The notes under the pieces are model-generated. The model made no database searches. It was given only the letters and a program-made list of their open reading frames with translations, and had not been told where the DNA came from. Of a DNA stretch of 54,526 nucleotides, positions 47,518 through 54,526 are shown piece after piece. The position numbers and the translations under genes are program-made. The stretch comes from Accumulibacter sp. (lineage in GTDB: Bacteria > Pseudomonadota > Gammaproteobacteria > Burkholderiales > Rhodocyclaceae), in NCBI GenBank assembly GCA_031257115.1, contig JAIRPF010000089.1, forward strand, positions 1-54,526. Reading direction: 5' to 3'. How positions within the stretch are numbered: the first letter of the stretch is position 1; each line of letters begins with the position of its first letter.

Positions 47518-47856
47518 GTTTTCTCTGTCCGATAGAAAATAGACTACCGGCCGCGACATGCGCGCGGGCGCGGCGAAAAACCAGCGCTCAGCCCGTGCGC
47601 GCCAGCGCATGGAGTTTGTTACTCAACAAGGATCATGTCAATAGGATTGCTGCGCCATGAGCACCGCGGTAATGATGAGCCTCCCTCTTGAGGGAGGTGG
47701 TTCGCGCGTAGCGCGAGACGGTGGGATTTGGGCGGTTGTTTTTTCTGGCCGTATTCGATAATTCCGCCGCCAAACTCCCTCCGTCACGCCTTCGGCGCTG
47801 CGCGCCAGCATGACGAGTTCTTTCGCTTCTCTTCGTGCGCTCCGTGGCCAATTTTG
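47518..47856. other. Gap between pfkB-type and deoR-type genes
   Basis: No gene. A CCTCCCTCTTGAGGGAGG hairpin with flanking parts of repeat family 2 (47672-47815) and a short spacer repeat (47820-47855). Confidence 0.6.
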
Positions 47857-48672
47857 TCAATCGCCATCCTCGACGCGCGCGATGCGGATGCCGAGTTCTT
47901 CGATTTCCTGGCAGAAGGCGGGCGGGGCCATCCAGTCGGTGACGATCATGTCGATGCGGTTGAGCGGGCAGGTCAGGAAGCTCGATACGCAATTCATCTT
48001 GGTGTGATCGGCGACGATGATGACCTTGCCGCTCGAATTTTCGATCATCGCCTTGTTGACCGCCGTTTCCTGGTGCACGGCCGTCGTGCAGCCCTTTTTG
48101 ATGTTGACGCCGTTGATGCCGAGGAAGGTGACGCTGGAAAAGATGTTGCGCAGCCCGGCGACGGTCATTTCGCCGACCAGCGATTTCGACGGCGCGCGGT
48201 AGTCGCCGCCGAGCAGGATCAGTTCCTGTTCCGGATCGATGTCCAGGGCGAGGCAGGCGGCGTTGTTGGTGACGATGCGCGCTTTTTTGCCGCGCAGATG
48301 ACGGATGACTTCCAGCGTCGTCGAACCGGCGTTGACGAAGACGGTTTCGTTCTCGCCGATGAGCGACGCGGCGTGGCGTCCGATCAGGCTCTTTTCCCGC
48401 TTGGACAGATGATCCTTGCGGTCGAACAGCTCTTCCAGACGCAGGCCGGAGGCCAGCACGGCCCCGCCGCGCGTGCGTTCGAGCAGGTTTTCCCCGGCCA
48501 GCGCGTCGAGATCGCGCCGGATGGTGATTTTCGAGACGCCGAACTCGGCCGCCAGTTCGTCGGCCGAGACGGATTGGCGGCGGTAGAGCATTTCCAGGAT
48601 TTTTCTGTGCCGGTAGTTGCCGATTTTCATTGCCGCGTTCCCGTCCGCGCCGCCGGATGTTTGCTCGCTCAT
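47857..48672 (-). CDS. DeoR family transcriptional regulator
   Basis: Sugar-phosphate-responsive repressor. The 271 residues have an N-terminal winged helix (RHRKILEMLYRRQSVSADEL, about residues 22-41, then GVSKITIRRDLDALAGENLL). The sensor domain follows with VNAGSTTLEVIRHL, GINGVNIKKGCTTA and ADHTKMNCVSSFL. Its ATG overlaps the kinase stop (ATGA), so it is coupled to it. It is the obvious candidate to bind the repeated CGATCRTTTTGAT sites at 50354-50372 and 51503-51540. UlaR of E. coli is also a DeoR protein. Confidence 0.93.
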   Translation of the reverse strand: MSEQTSGGADGNAAMKIGNYRHRKILEMLYRRQSVSADELAAEFGVSKITIRRDLDALAGENLLERTRGGAVLASGLRLEELFDRKDHLSKREKSLIGRHAASLIGENETVFVNAGSTTLEVIRHLRGKKARIVTNNAACLALDIDPEQELILLGGDYRAPSKSLVGEMTVAGLRNIFSSVTFLGINGVNIKKGCTTAVHQETAVNKAMIENSSGKVIIVADHTKMNCVSSFLTCPLNRIDMIVTDWMAPPAFCQEIEELGIRIARVEDGD

Positions 48673-50177
48673 TTGATTTTCTCCCGGAATTCTGGCGCCG
48701 ACAGCGCCTGGTAAAGCGCCCGCGCCCGCCGGCACTGGCGTTCATAGACCGGCCGGTTCGCGGGGTCCGGCCGGTAGGCGACCGAGGCGCGCGAGTCCTG
48801 GGCGCGCGCGAAGGCCCGCGCGTGGGACGCATCGATGCCGCAGGCCGCCGCGCCGGCGATCCACGCGCCGAACGAGGTCGCCTCGGCGTTGCCGAAACGG
48901 ATCACCGCGCGGTCGAAAACGTCGCTCTGGATCTGGTTGAACAGCTCCGAGCGGGTCAGGCCGCCGGATACGCTGACGGAGGCGACGCGGCCGCACAAGG
49001 CTTCGACGAGTTCCAGGCTTTCCTTCATTTCGATGGCGATGCCTTCGAGGATCGCGCGCGCCATTTCGCCGCGCGTGCTGCCCAGCGTCAGGTCGTAGAA
49101 AACGCCCTTCGCCGCCGGGTCCCAGTACGGCGCGCCGCAGCCCCGGAAGTGGGGCAGAAGGATGAGGCCGTTGGCCCCCGGCGGCGCGGCGGCGGCTTCC
49201 GCGTTCAGGCGGGAGAACGCCCGCTCGTCCGCGTTTTCGCCGTCCAGGCCCAGTTCGGAAAACCAGCGGTAGATCATCCCCGAAGTCAATACCGCCGCTT
49301 CGACGATGTAGGCGTCCGGCACGGCGGAAACATTGCAGGCGGTGCGCATCCGATCGTCGAGCGCGGGCCGGTCGCTGTGCCCGATCAGGTAGGAGCCGGT
49401 GCCGGTATTGGCCACCGCGCGCTCTCCGGAAAACAGGCCGAGACCCAGCGCCGCGCACTGCTGGTCGCCGCCCGCGCTGACCACCGGCAGCCCCCGTGGC
49501 AGGCCGGTTTCGTCCGCCAAGCCAGGAAGCAGCCCCCCGACGACCGATCCGGGCGCGGTGAGTTCGCAGAGCATTTCGGGCGGCACTCCGAAGAGCCGCA
49601 GCAGTTCCGCGTCCCATTGCCGGGATTCGAGATTCAGGAGATTGGTGCGGCTGGCAAAGCTGTGGTCGGTGATCCAGCGGCCGGTCAGCAGATGGAGCGC
49701 CCAGTCCTGGATGCCGATCATCCTGCGCGTCCGCTTCCAGATGTCGGGCCGCTCGCGCCTGAACCAGGCCATCTTGATGGCCGAGAACACCGGCGAAATT
49801 TTCAGCCCGGACGCGCGGTAGACCCGCGTCTCGCAGCCGCCCATCGCCCGCGCGAGATCGGCGGTGCGCCGATCCTGCCACATGATCGCGGGATGCAGCG
49901 GATTTCCGTCGCCGTCGACGGGAATGACCGAGGAACGCTGCGCGGTCACGGAAACGCACGCCGGATCGAGATGAGCGGCGGCGGCGGCCCGCGCGCAGCT
50001 TTTCAGCGCGCCGGGCAAAAGCCTTTGCCACGACGAAGCGTCCTGCTCGACCCGGCCGTCGCTGAAATGGCCGGGCGCGTTCTCCCGCGCTTCCATGTGG
50101 ATCAGGCGTCCGTCGGCGTCGTACAGCGCGCCGCGCAGGCTCGTCGTTCCGATATCGACGGTGACGATCCCTTTCAT
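48669..50177 (-). CDS. FGGY family carbohydrate kinase
   Basis: ATP-dependent kinase of a sugar, polyol or sugar acid; substrate unknown. The 502 residues start with the phosphate loop VDIGTTSLRGALYDADG (residues 6-22), then IMWQDRRTADL, the catalytic Asp in SAGGDQQCAALGLGLFSGE (about residues 266-284) and the second phosphate section SVSGGLTRSELFNQI. The GDQQ segment resembles glycerol kinases; the rest is xylulokinase-like. First in the minus operon, divergent from the FG-GAP gene. It could make the phosphorylated substrate for UlaG without a PTS. Confidence 0.9.
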   Translation of the reverse strand: MKGIVTVDIGTTSLRGALYDADGRLIHMEARENAPGHFSDGRVEQDASSWQRLLPGALKSCARAAAAAHLDPACVSVTAQRSSVIPVDGDGNPLHPAIMWQDRRTADLARAMGGCETRVYRASGLKISPVFSAIKMAWFRRERPDIWKRTRRMIGIQDWALHLLTGRWITDHSFASRTNLLNLESRQWDAELLRLFGVPPEMLCELTAPGSVVGGLLPGLADETGLPRGLPVVSAGGDQQCAALGLGLFSGERAVANTGTGSYLIGHSDRPALDDRMRTACNVSAVPDAYIVEAAVLTSGMIYRWFSELGLDGENADERAFSRLNAEAAAAPPGANGLILLPHFRGCGAPYWDPAAKGVFYDLTLGSTRGEMARAILEGIAIEMKESLELVEALCGRVASVSVSGGLTRSELFNQIQSDVFDRAVIRFGNAEATSFGAWIAGAAACGIDASHARAFARAQDSRASVAYRPDPANRPVYERQCRRARALYQALSAPEFREKIK

Positions 50178-50353
50178 TCCGCGACTCCGGGCGAAACCCT
50201 TTCCGGCGCGAGGATCGCGGGCGCGCGGGGAAAATCCGCGACGCCGCCCCGATTTTCCCGGTTTTCCTTGCGTTCCGCGTGCAGGCGGTTTTTCAGGCTC
50301 ATCCGTTCGACTTCCATATTTTGCCGCAGTTTTGCCGCAATTTTTTACCATGA

Positions 50354-50372
50354 TTCGATCGTTTTGATCGAT
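50354..50372. promoter_or_regulatory. Putative DeoR operator 1
   Basis: ttcgatcgttttgatcgat, a near-palindrome overlapping the plus-strand -35. The motif CGATCRTTTTGAT recurs at 51503-51540. Confidence 0.6.
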
Positions 50373-50392
50373 ATATGGTTTTATAGTATACA
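50364..50392 (+). promoter_or_regulatory. Promoter of the FG-GAP gene
   Basis: TTGATC (50364-50369) and TATACA (50387-50392), spacer 17. The AT-rich segment also probably holds the divergent kinase promoter. Confidence 0.55.
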
Positions 50393-50457
50393 TTATGATA
50401 TTGAGGCGGACGCCAAAAAGTTCGCTTGCCGATCGACGAATTCCACGGGGTCATCGC

Positions 50458-51492
50458 ATGAAAATCGAAAAACACTCCCTTGGCACACTGGACAAGTGCT
50501 ACGCCTGCAACAGCCTCGAAGTGGGCGGGCGGACGCGAATCCTGCTGGCTTCCGAGGCGAACGACCGGTGCCTGGCCTGGAAGGCGCCCGCCTATGACAC
50601 GGCCCATACGGTCTGGGACGGCCCCGGCGGCACCATGTCGATCGTGCCGATCCCCGGCACGGACGGCGAATTCCTCGCCGTGCAAAAGTTCTACCGCTTC
50701 TGGGACTGGGAAGAAGCCAAGGTCGTCCATGTCCGCCCGACCGGGGAAGACGGCTACGAAGTCACCGACATCCTGCACCTGCCCTACATCCACCGCTTCG
50801 ACCTGCTGACCGTCGGCGGCAGGCACTACTTCATCGCCGGCACCCTCACCACCCGCAAGGCCACCCGCGACGACTGGTCGAGTCCCGGCAAGATATGGAT
50901 CGGCGAATACCAGGGCGTCGGTCCGCTCTCCGTCTCCGTGCTGAAGGACGGCATCACGCAAAACCACGGCTACAGCCGTCTGGAGCGGGAAGGCGTGATG
51001 CGCGGACTGATCACCGGACGCGAAGGCGCGTTCGAAGTCACGCCGCCGCGAACGCCAGAGAGCGATTGGCGGGTACGCCAATTCATGGACTGGCCGATCA
51101 GCGACATCGCCGCGCTCGACATCGACGGCGACGGCGAACTCGAATTCGCCACGATCGAACCGTTCCATGGCGAGTATTTCCGTATCTACAAAAAGATCGG
51201 CGGGCGTTACGAAAGGATTTTCGAACATCCCGAAGTGACCGAGTTCTACCACGTCGTGGTCGGCGCGAAGTTGGCGGGCGAGCCGGTATTCATCGGCGGC
51301 TGCCGGCGCGGCAGACAGCAGCTCTTCTACGTGCGGGCCAGACAGACCGATCCGCTGATTCTCGAAGCCGTGCTGATCGAAGAAGGCGTCGGGCCGAGCA
51401 ACGTCCATGTCCTGCACGAGAAAGACCGTGACATCCTCGTCGCCGCCAATCGGGAAACGGCCGAGGCCGCGGTGTATTTCGTGACGCCTTGA
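50458..51492 (+). CDS. Uncharacterised FG-GAP-like cytoplasmic protein
   Basis: A 344-residue protein I cannot name. No signal peptide or membrane helix is visible, so it is probably cytoplasmic. It has calcium-type FG-GAP features: SDIAALDIDGDGELEFATIE (D221, D223, D225, E227) and repeated beta segments with FDLLTVGGRHYFIAG, EFYHVVVGAKLAGEPVFIGG and VHVLHEKDRDILVAANRET, suggesting a beta-propeller. It shares an operator-like motif with ulaG just downstream and is divergent from the kinase. A lactonase, epimerase or binding role in the same pathway is possible but unproven. The ATG at 50458 is chosen; an upstream in-frame ATG at 50395 lies just 3 bases past the -10 box. Confidence 0.75.
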   Translation: MKIEKHSLGTLDKCYACNSLEVGGRTRILLASEANDRCLAWKAPAYDTAHTVWDGPGGTMSIVPIPGTDGEFLAVQKFYRFWDWEEAKVVHVRPTGEDGYEVTDILHLPYIHRFDLLTVGGRHYFIAGTLTTRKATRDDWSSPGKIWIGEYQGVGPLSVSVLKDGITQNHGYSRLEREGVMRGLITGREGAFEVTPPRTPESDWRVRQFMDWPISDIAALDIDGDGELEFATIEPFHGEYFRIYKKIGGRYERIFEHPEVTEFYHVVVGAKLAGEPVFIGGCRRGRQQLFYVRARQTDPLILEAVLIEEGVGPSNVHVLHEKDRDILVAANRETAEAAVYFVTP

Positions 51493-51502
51493 TGCGTTTG
51501 AA

Positions 51503-51540
51503 ACGATCATTTTGATATTGAAATCGATCATTTGATTCGA
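51503..51540. promoter_or_regulatory. Putative DeoR operators 2 and 3
   Basis: acgatcattttgat (51503-51516) and tcgatcatttgattcga (51524-51540). The second fills the 17-base spacer of the ulaG promoter exactly. Both match operator 1 (50354-50372). Confidence 0.65.
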
Positions 51541-51546
51541 TACAAT
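51518..51546 (+). promoter_or_regulatory. Promoter of ulaG
   Basis: TTGAAA (51518-51523) and TACAAT (51541-51546), spacer 17, about 50 bases before the ribosome site GGAG at 51592. Confidence 0.75.
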
Positions 51547-51601
51547 TCATGCCATTGTTTCAAATAGATTCTTTCCTCCGGCGAGGCGATTGGAGAACGG
51601 C

Positions 51602-52666
51602 ATGGCAAAAGTGGACGAAATAACGCGCGAATCGTGGGTACTGGGCACCTTTCCGCAATGGGGCACGTGGCTGAACGAGGAAATCGAGCGCGAAGTGGTC
51701 AAGCCCGGCACCTTCGCCATGTGGTGGCTGGCCTGCACGGGAATCTGGGTAAAGACCGAGGGCAACGCCAACCTCTGCATCGATCTGTGGTGCGGCACCG
51801 GCAAGCGGTCGATGAAAAAGCCGCTGATGGACCCGCATCACCAGATGGCGCGCATGAGCGGCTGTGTCGCGCTGCAACCCAACCTGCGCCTCTCGCCGTT
51901 CGTCATCGATCCCTTCGCCATCCGGGAGATCGACGCGGTCGTCTCCACGCACACGCACAACGACCACGTCGACATCAACGTCGCCGCGGCGGTGCTGAAG
52001 AATTGCAGCGCCAGGGTGCCGTTCATCGGCCCGAAATCCTGCGCCGAGCTGTGGAAAAAGTGGGGCGTGCCGAAGGAGCGCATCATCGAGGTGAAACCCG
52101 GCGATTTGGTCGGAATCGGCGACACCGAGCTGCTGGCGCTCGAATCCTTCGACCGCACGATGGCGCTCACCCTGCCTCCGGAGCAAAGCGCCAGGGACAA
52201 AATGCCGGCCGCCCTCGACGAGATCGCGGTCAATTACCTCGTCAAGACGCCGGGCGGCAACCTCTATCACAGCGGCGATTCGCACTATTCGAACGGCTAC
52301 GCCAGGCACGGCAACGAACACCGGATCGACGTCGCGCTCGGTTCCTACGGCGAAAATCCGCGCGGCATCACCGACAAGATGACCTCGTCGGACATCCTGC
52401 GCATGGCCGAGGCGCTGAACACCAAGGTCATCATCCCCTTCCACCACGACATCTGGACGAACTTCATGGCCGACCCGATGGAGATCGTCGCGCTGTGGAA
52501 GATGAGGAAACATCGCCTGAAATACCGGTTCAAGCCCTACATCTGGCAAGTCGGCGGCAAGTTCGTCTATCCCGGCGACGAGAACGGCATCGAATACCAC
52601 TACCCGCGCGGCTTCGACGACGTGTTCACCAAGGAAACCGACCTGCCCTTCCCGTATTTCCTGTAG
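51602..52666 (+). CDS. ulaG: L-ascorbate-6-phosphate lactonase UlaG-like
   Basis: Metallo-beta-lactamase fold phospholactonase, in E. coli opening L-ascorbate 6-phosphate to 3-keto-L-gulonate 6-phosphate. The 354 residues equal the E. coli length. Metal motif HTHNDH at residues 117-122 (H117, H119, D121, H122); other family stretches are [40 protein letters not shown] and [18 protein letters not shown] at 51602 with GGAG six bases upstream; an alternative TTG at 51590 has no such site. No ulaABC PTS or ulaDEF genes are in the window, so the real substrate may be another phospholactone. Confidence 0.92.
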   Translation: MAKVDEITRESWVLGTFPQWGTWLNEEIEREVVKPGTFAMWWLACTGIWVKTEGNANLCIDLWCGTGKRSMKKPLMDPHHQMARMSGCVALQPNLRLSPFVIDPFAIREIDAVVSTHTHNDHVDINVAAAVLKNCSARVPFIGPKSCAELWKKWGVPKERIIEVKPGDLVGIGDTELLALESFDRTMALTLPPEQSARDKMPAALDEIAVNYLVKTPGGNLYHSGDSHYSNGYARHGNEHRIDVALGSYGENPRGITDKMTSSDILRMAEALNTKVIIPFHHDIWTNFMADPMEIVALWKMRKHRLKYRFKPYIWQVGGKFVYPGDENGIEYHYPRGFDDVFTKETDLPFPYFL

Positions 52667-53093
52667 ACGCGGCGCTTCCCTCTCGCCGACCGTCTCCCGG
52701 TTCCCGCCGCCTTCCACCACGGGGAAAGACAAGGATCATCGACCGCGACGGGCGCGGCGAGCGCGACAAGCGCGATGGCCGTGGCAAACGCGATGGCCGT
52801 GGCAAACGCGACGAAGAACGGAAGCGAAAAATACCCGTCATTCCCGCGCAAGCGGGAATCCAGCGCGTACCCTCCGGCGCGCCGCGCCGCATCCTTTGAA
52901 TTCGCGGTATTTCGGGTTGGAGGCAAGAGGCTGGCCCCACGCCTGTCAAGGCAATAGCGAAAATCAGGATTTTTCTCCGTGTTTCTCCGTGGACAAAAAG
53001 ATTTTCGCCTTTCGTCGTGGCCGTCGTGCCGTTTTTCGCCCTCAATCCCTGCTAACATTCTCATGTCCTTTCTTTTTTCACGGGGAGTTTTCG
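52667..53093. other. Intergenic repeats between ulaG and the DHH gene
   Basis: Two 18-base units cgcgatggccgtggcaaa (52771-52806), a decayed palindrome-bounded element (52836-52957) and a spacer repeat (52975-53045). No gene. Confidence 0.6.
52836..52957 (-). repeat. Palindrome-bounded element, copy 6 (decayed)
   Basis: Starts CGTCATTCCCGCGCAAGCGG and keeps the CGTACCCTCCGGCGCG and ATCCTTTGAATTCG core in inverted orientation, but its distal palindrome is lost. Confidence 0.75.
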
Positions 53094-54026
53094 ATGTCTC
53101 AGGAAAAATACCGGCTGGTGACGCGCAGTGATTTCGACGGCCTTGTGTGCGCCGTGCTGTTGAACGAACTGGAACTGATCGACGACATCAAGTTCGTTCA
53201 TCCCAAGGACATGCAGGACGGCAAGGTGCCCATCACCGCCCGCGACATCACCACCAACCTGCCCTACGTGCCGGTGGCGCATCTCGTCTTCGACCACCAT
53301 TTCTCGGAAACCCTGCGCAACCCCGGCGAGCATACGAACTACATCGTCTCGCCCGACGCGCCCTCCGCCGCGCGGGTGGTCTACGACTACTACGGCGGCC
53401 GCCAGCGTTTTTCCGCCGAGTTCGACGACATGATGGCGGCGGTCGACCAGGGCGACAGCGCGCAGTTCAACCGCGAGGAAATCCTCGATCCCACCGGCTG
53501 GGTGCTGCTCAATTACCTGATGGACGCCCGTACCGGGCTGGGGCGATTCCGGGAATTCCGCATCAGCAACTACGCGCTGATGATGGATCTGATCAAGTAT
53601 TGCCGCCATCATTCCATCGACGAAATCCTGGAACTGCCCGACGTGCGCGAGCGGGTCGAGCTGTATTTCGAACACGCGGCGAAGGCGAAGGAGCAAATCA
53701 AGCGCTGCACGACGGTTTATGGAAACCTGGCCGTGCTGGACCTGCGCGCGGAAGAAACCATTTTCGCCACCAACCGCTTCACGATCTACGCGCTCTTCCC
53801 GGAAACCAACATTTCCATCCACGTGCTCTGGGGCCTGCGCCAGCAGAACACCGTCTTCGCCGTCGGCAAGTCCATCCTCGACCGCTCCAGCAAGACCAAC
53901 ATCGGCGAACTGATGCTGCAATACGGCGGCGGCGGGCACCATGCCGCCGGAACCTGCCAGATCGACAACGACAGGGCGGAAGACGTGCTGAAGGCGCTGA
54001 TCCGGAAAATCAACGCGGACGGCTGA
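53094..54026 (+). CDS. DHH family phosphoesterase
   Basis: Manganese-dependent phosphoesterase of the DHH/DHHA1 superfamily (exopolyphosphatase, oligoribonuclease or cyclic dinucleotide type). The 310 residues have VTRSDFDGLVCAVLLNEL (residues 8-25), LVFDHHFSETLRNPGE (about residues 64-79) with the DHH motif, AAVDQGDSAQFN and the DHHA1 signature YGGGGHHAAGTCQI (about residues 278-291). ATG at 53094 with GGGGAG upstream. Substrate undecided. Confidence 0.9.
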   Translation: MSQEKYRLVTRSDFDGLVCAVLLNELELIDDIKFVHPKDMQDGKVPITARDITTNLPYVPVAHLVFDHHFSETLRNPGEHTNYIVSPDAPSAARVVYDYYGGRQRFSAEFDDMMAAVDQGDSAQFNREEILDPTGWVLLNYLMDARTGLGRFREFRISNYALMMDLIKYCRHHSIDEILELPDVRERVELYFEHAAKAKEQIKRCTTVYGNLAVLDLRAEETIFATNRFTIYALFPETNISIHVLWGLRQQNTVFAVGKSILDRSSKTNIGELMLQYGGGGHHAAGTCQIDNDRAEDVLKALIRKINADG

Positions 54027-54038
54027 ACCGCGCAAAAA

Positions 54039-54526
54039 ATGGAAATCGGCCGCGGCGAACGCGGCGGCAAGCCCGAAAGGCGCGGGACGGCCAAACCCGC
54101 CCCCGCCGCCGGTTCGCGCCCGCGGCTCGACAAGGACGCCCAAGTCACCCTAGACCTTCTGGAAAACGCTCACGACCCGGATGGCGATACCCTGACCGTC
54201 ATCATCCTTACCGCGCCCCGCCACGGAAAACTTGTCGCCAACCCCGACGGCACTTATACCTATATCCCCGACGAAGGCTACCTTGGCGAAGACAGTTTCA
54301 CCTACAAGGTTAACGACGGCAAGCTCGATTCCAACATCGCTACTGTTACCCTTGTGGTCGCTCTGGCTGAAGAAAGCGCGGAAAACAATGGAACAGAACA
54401 CCCCGGCAAGAGCGCGACGATCACGATTCAATCAAAGTTGGCCTACGCTTCGGCCATACCAAAGAACGATCCTTACATCCTTCTGAATAAGGGGAAAAGC
54501 GAGACAAAACCCGAAACACCGAGGAT
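54039..54526 (+). CDS. Cadherin/Ig-like domain protein, incomplete at window end
   Basis: The frame stays open from the ATG at 54039 to the last base (at least 162 residues). Residues about 47-110 form a bacterial cadherin-like/VCBS-type domain: DPDGDTLTVIILTAPRHGKL, DGTYTYIPDEGYLGEDSFTY and KVNDGKLDSNIATVTLVV. Such domains are repeated in large secreted adhesins. Here the N-terminus is basic (ERGGKPERRGTAKP) with no signal peptide, and it begins only 12 bases after the DHH stop. It may be a fragment, or a protein exported by a C-terminal signal beyond the window. Confidence 0.7.
   Translation, partial: MEIGRGERGGKPERRGTAKPAPAAGSRPRLDKDAQVTLDLLENAHDPDGDTLTVIILTAPRHGKLVANPDGTYTYIPDEGYLGEDSFTYKVNDGKLDSNIATVTLVVALAEESAENNGTEHPGKSATITIQSKLAYASAIPKNDPYILLNKGKSETKPETPR

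Overview
The window looks like a GC-rich betaproteobacterial chromosome segment. Evidence: the atpIBEFHAGDC order, divergent pepA-holC and lptFG, an adenosylcobalamin cobC-cobS-cobT/cobU block, thiL-pgpA, a class A RNase P RNA, and very many copies of the palindrome whose translation reads FPRKRES (ATTCCCGC...GCGGGAAT, dRS3-like). A Rhodocyclales or Nitrosomonadales relative fits, but genus cannot be decided from the sequence alone. No complete insertion sequence, integrase, CRISPR array or replication origin is visible.

Layout. 1-13.6 kb is housekeeping: pdxA, hupE-like, a broken PIN gene, rnpB, an AbrB-type permease, pepA-holC-small acidic protein, lptFG, cinA/pncC, pgpA-thiL and an M48 protease. 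14.1-20.3 kb holds one giant glycine-rich autotransporter gene, cut in two by a single in-frame TAA. 20.8-24.5 kb is a binding-protein/permease/ATPase importer of the AfuABC/FbpABC type. 25.2-32.3 kb is the whole F1Fo ATP synthase operon. 33-38.8 kb carries a QueG-like Fe-S protein, corA, hemG, a UPF0173 hydrolase and a MidA-type methyltransferase. 38.8-43.4 kb is cobalamin salvage (cobC, cobS, cobT, cobU), an HAF-repeat lipoprotein and a broken cobQ tail. 43.4-45.4 kb is a foreign patch: a small basic protein, a DUF3800 protein and a complete tRNA-Ser(UGA) next to the 5' half of the native tRNA-Ser(UGA). 45.5-52.7 kb has a YccA-like membrane protein and a sugar-acid style locus: PfkB kinase, DeoR regulator and FGGY kinase on the minus strand, then an uncharacterised FG-GAP-like protein and UlaG on the plus strand. 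53-54.5 kb has a DHH phosphoesterase and the start of a cadherin-like domain protein that runs off the window.

Two things stand out. First, the kinase/DeoR/PfkB versus FG-GAP/UlaG locus has an UlaG phospholactonase but no PTS genes in view. Near-identical operator-like sequences sit on the two plus-strand promoters, one exactly in the -35/-10 spacer of ulaG. This looks like a self-contained, possibly PTS-independent phospholactone pathway with an undescribed fifth component. Second, a roughly 100-140 nt repeat with two to three hairpins occurs three times with base changes that keep the stems. One copy supplies the leader, ribosome site and start codon of cinA.

The intergenic space is crowded with at least four repeat families. 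These include a ~122 bp element bounded by palindromes, a ~168 bp element, the CACGGCGGGCACGGCGAAAAG type spacer, and short tandem arrays. Some repeats have shaped genes: the M48 protease ends inside one, and the cobQ fragment breaks at one.
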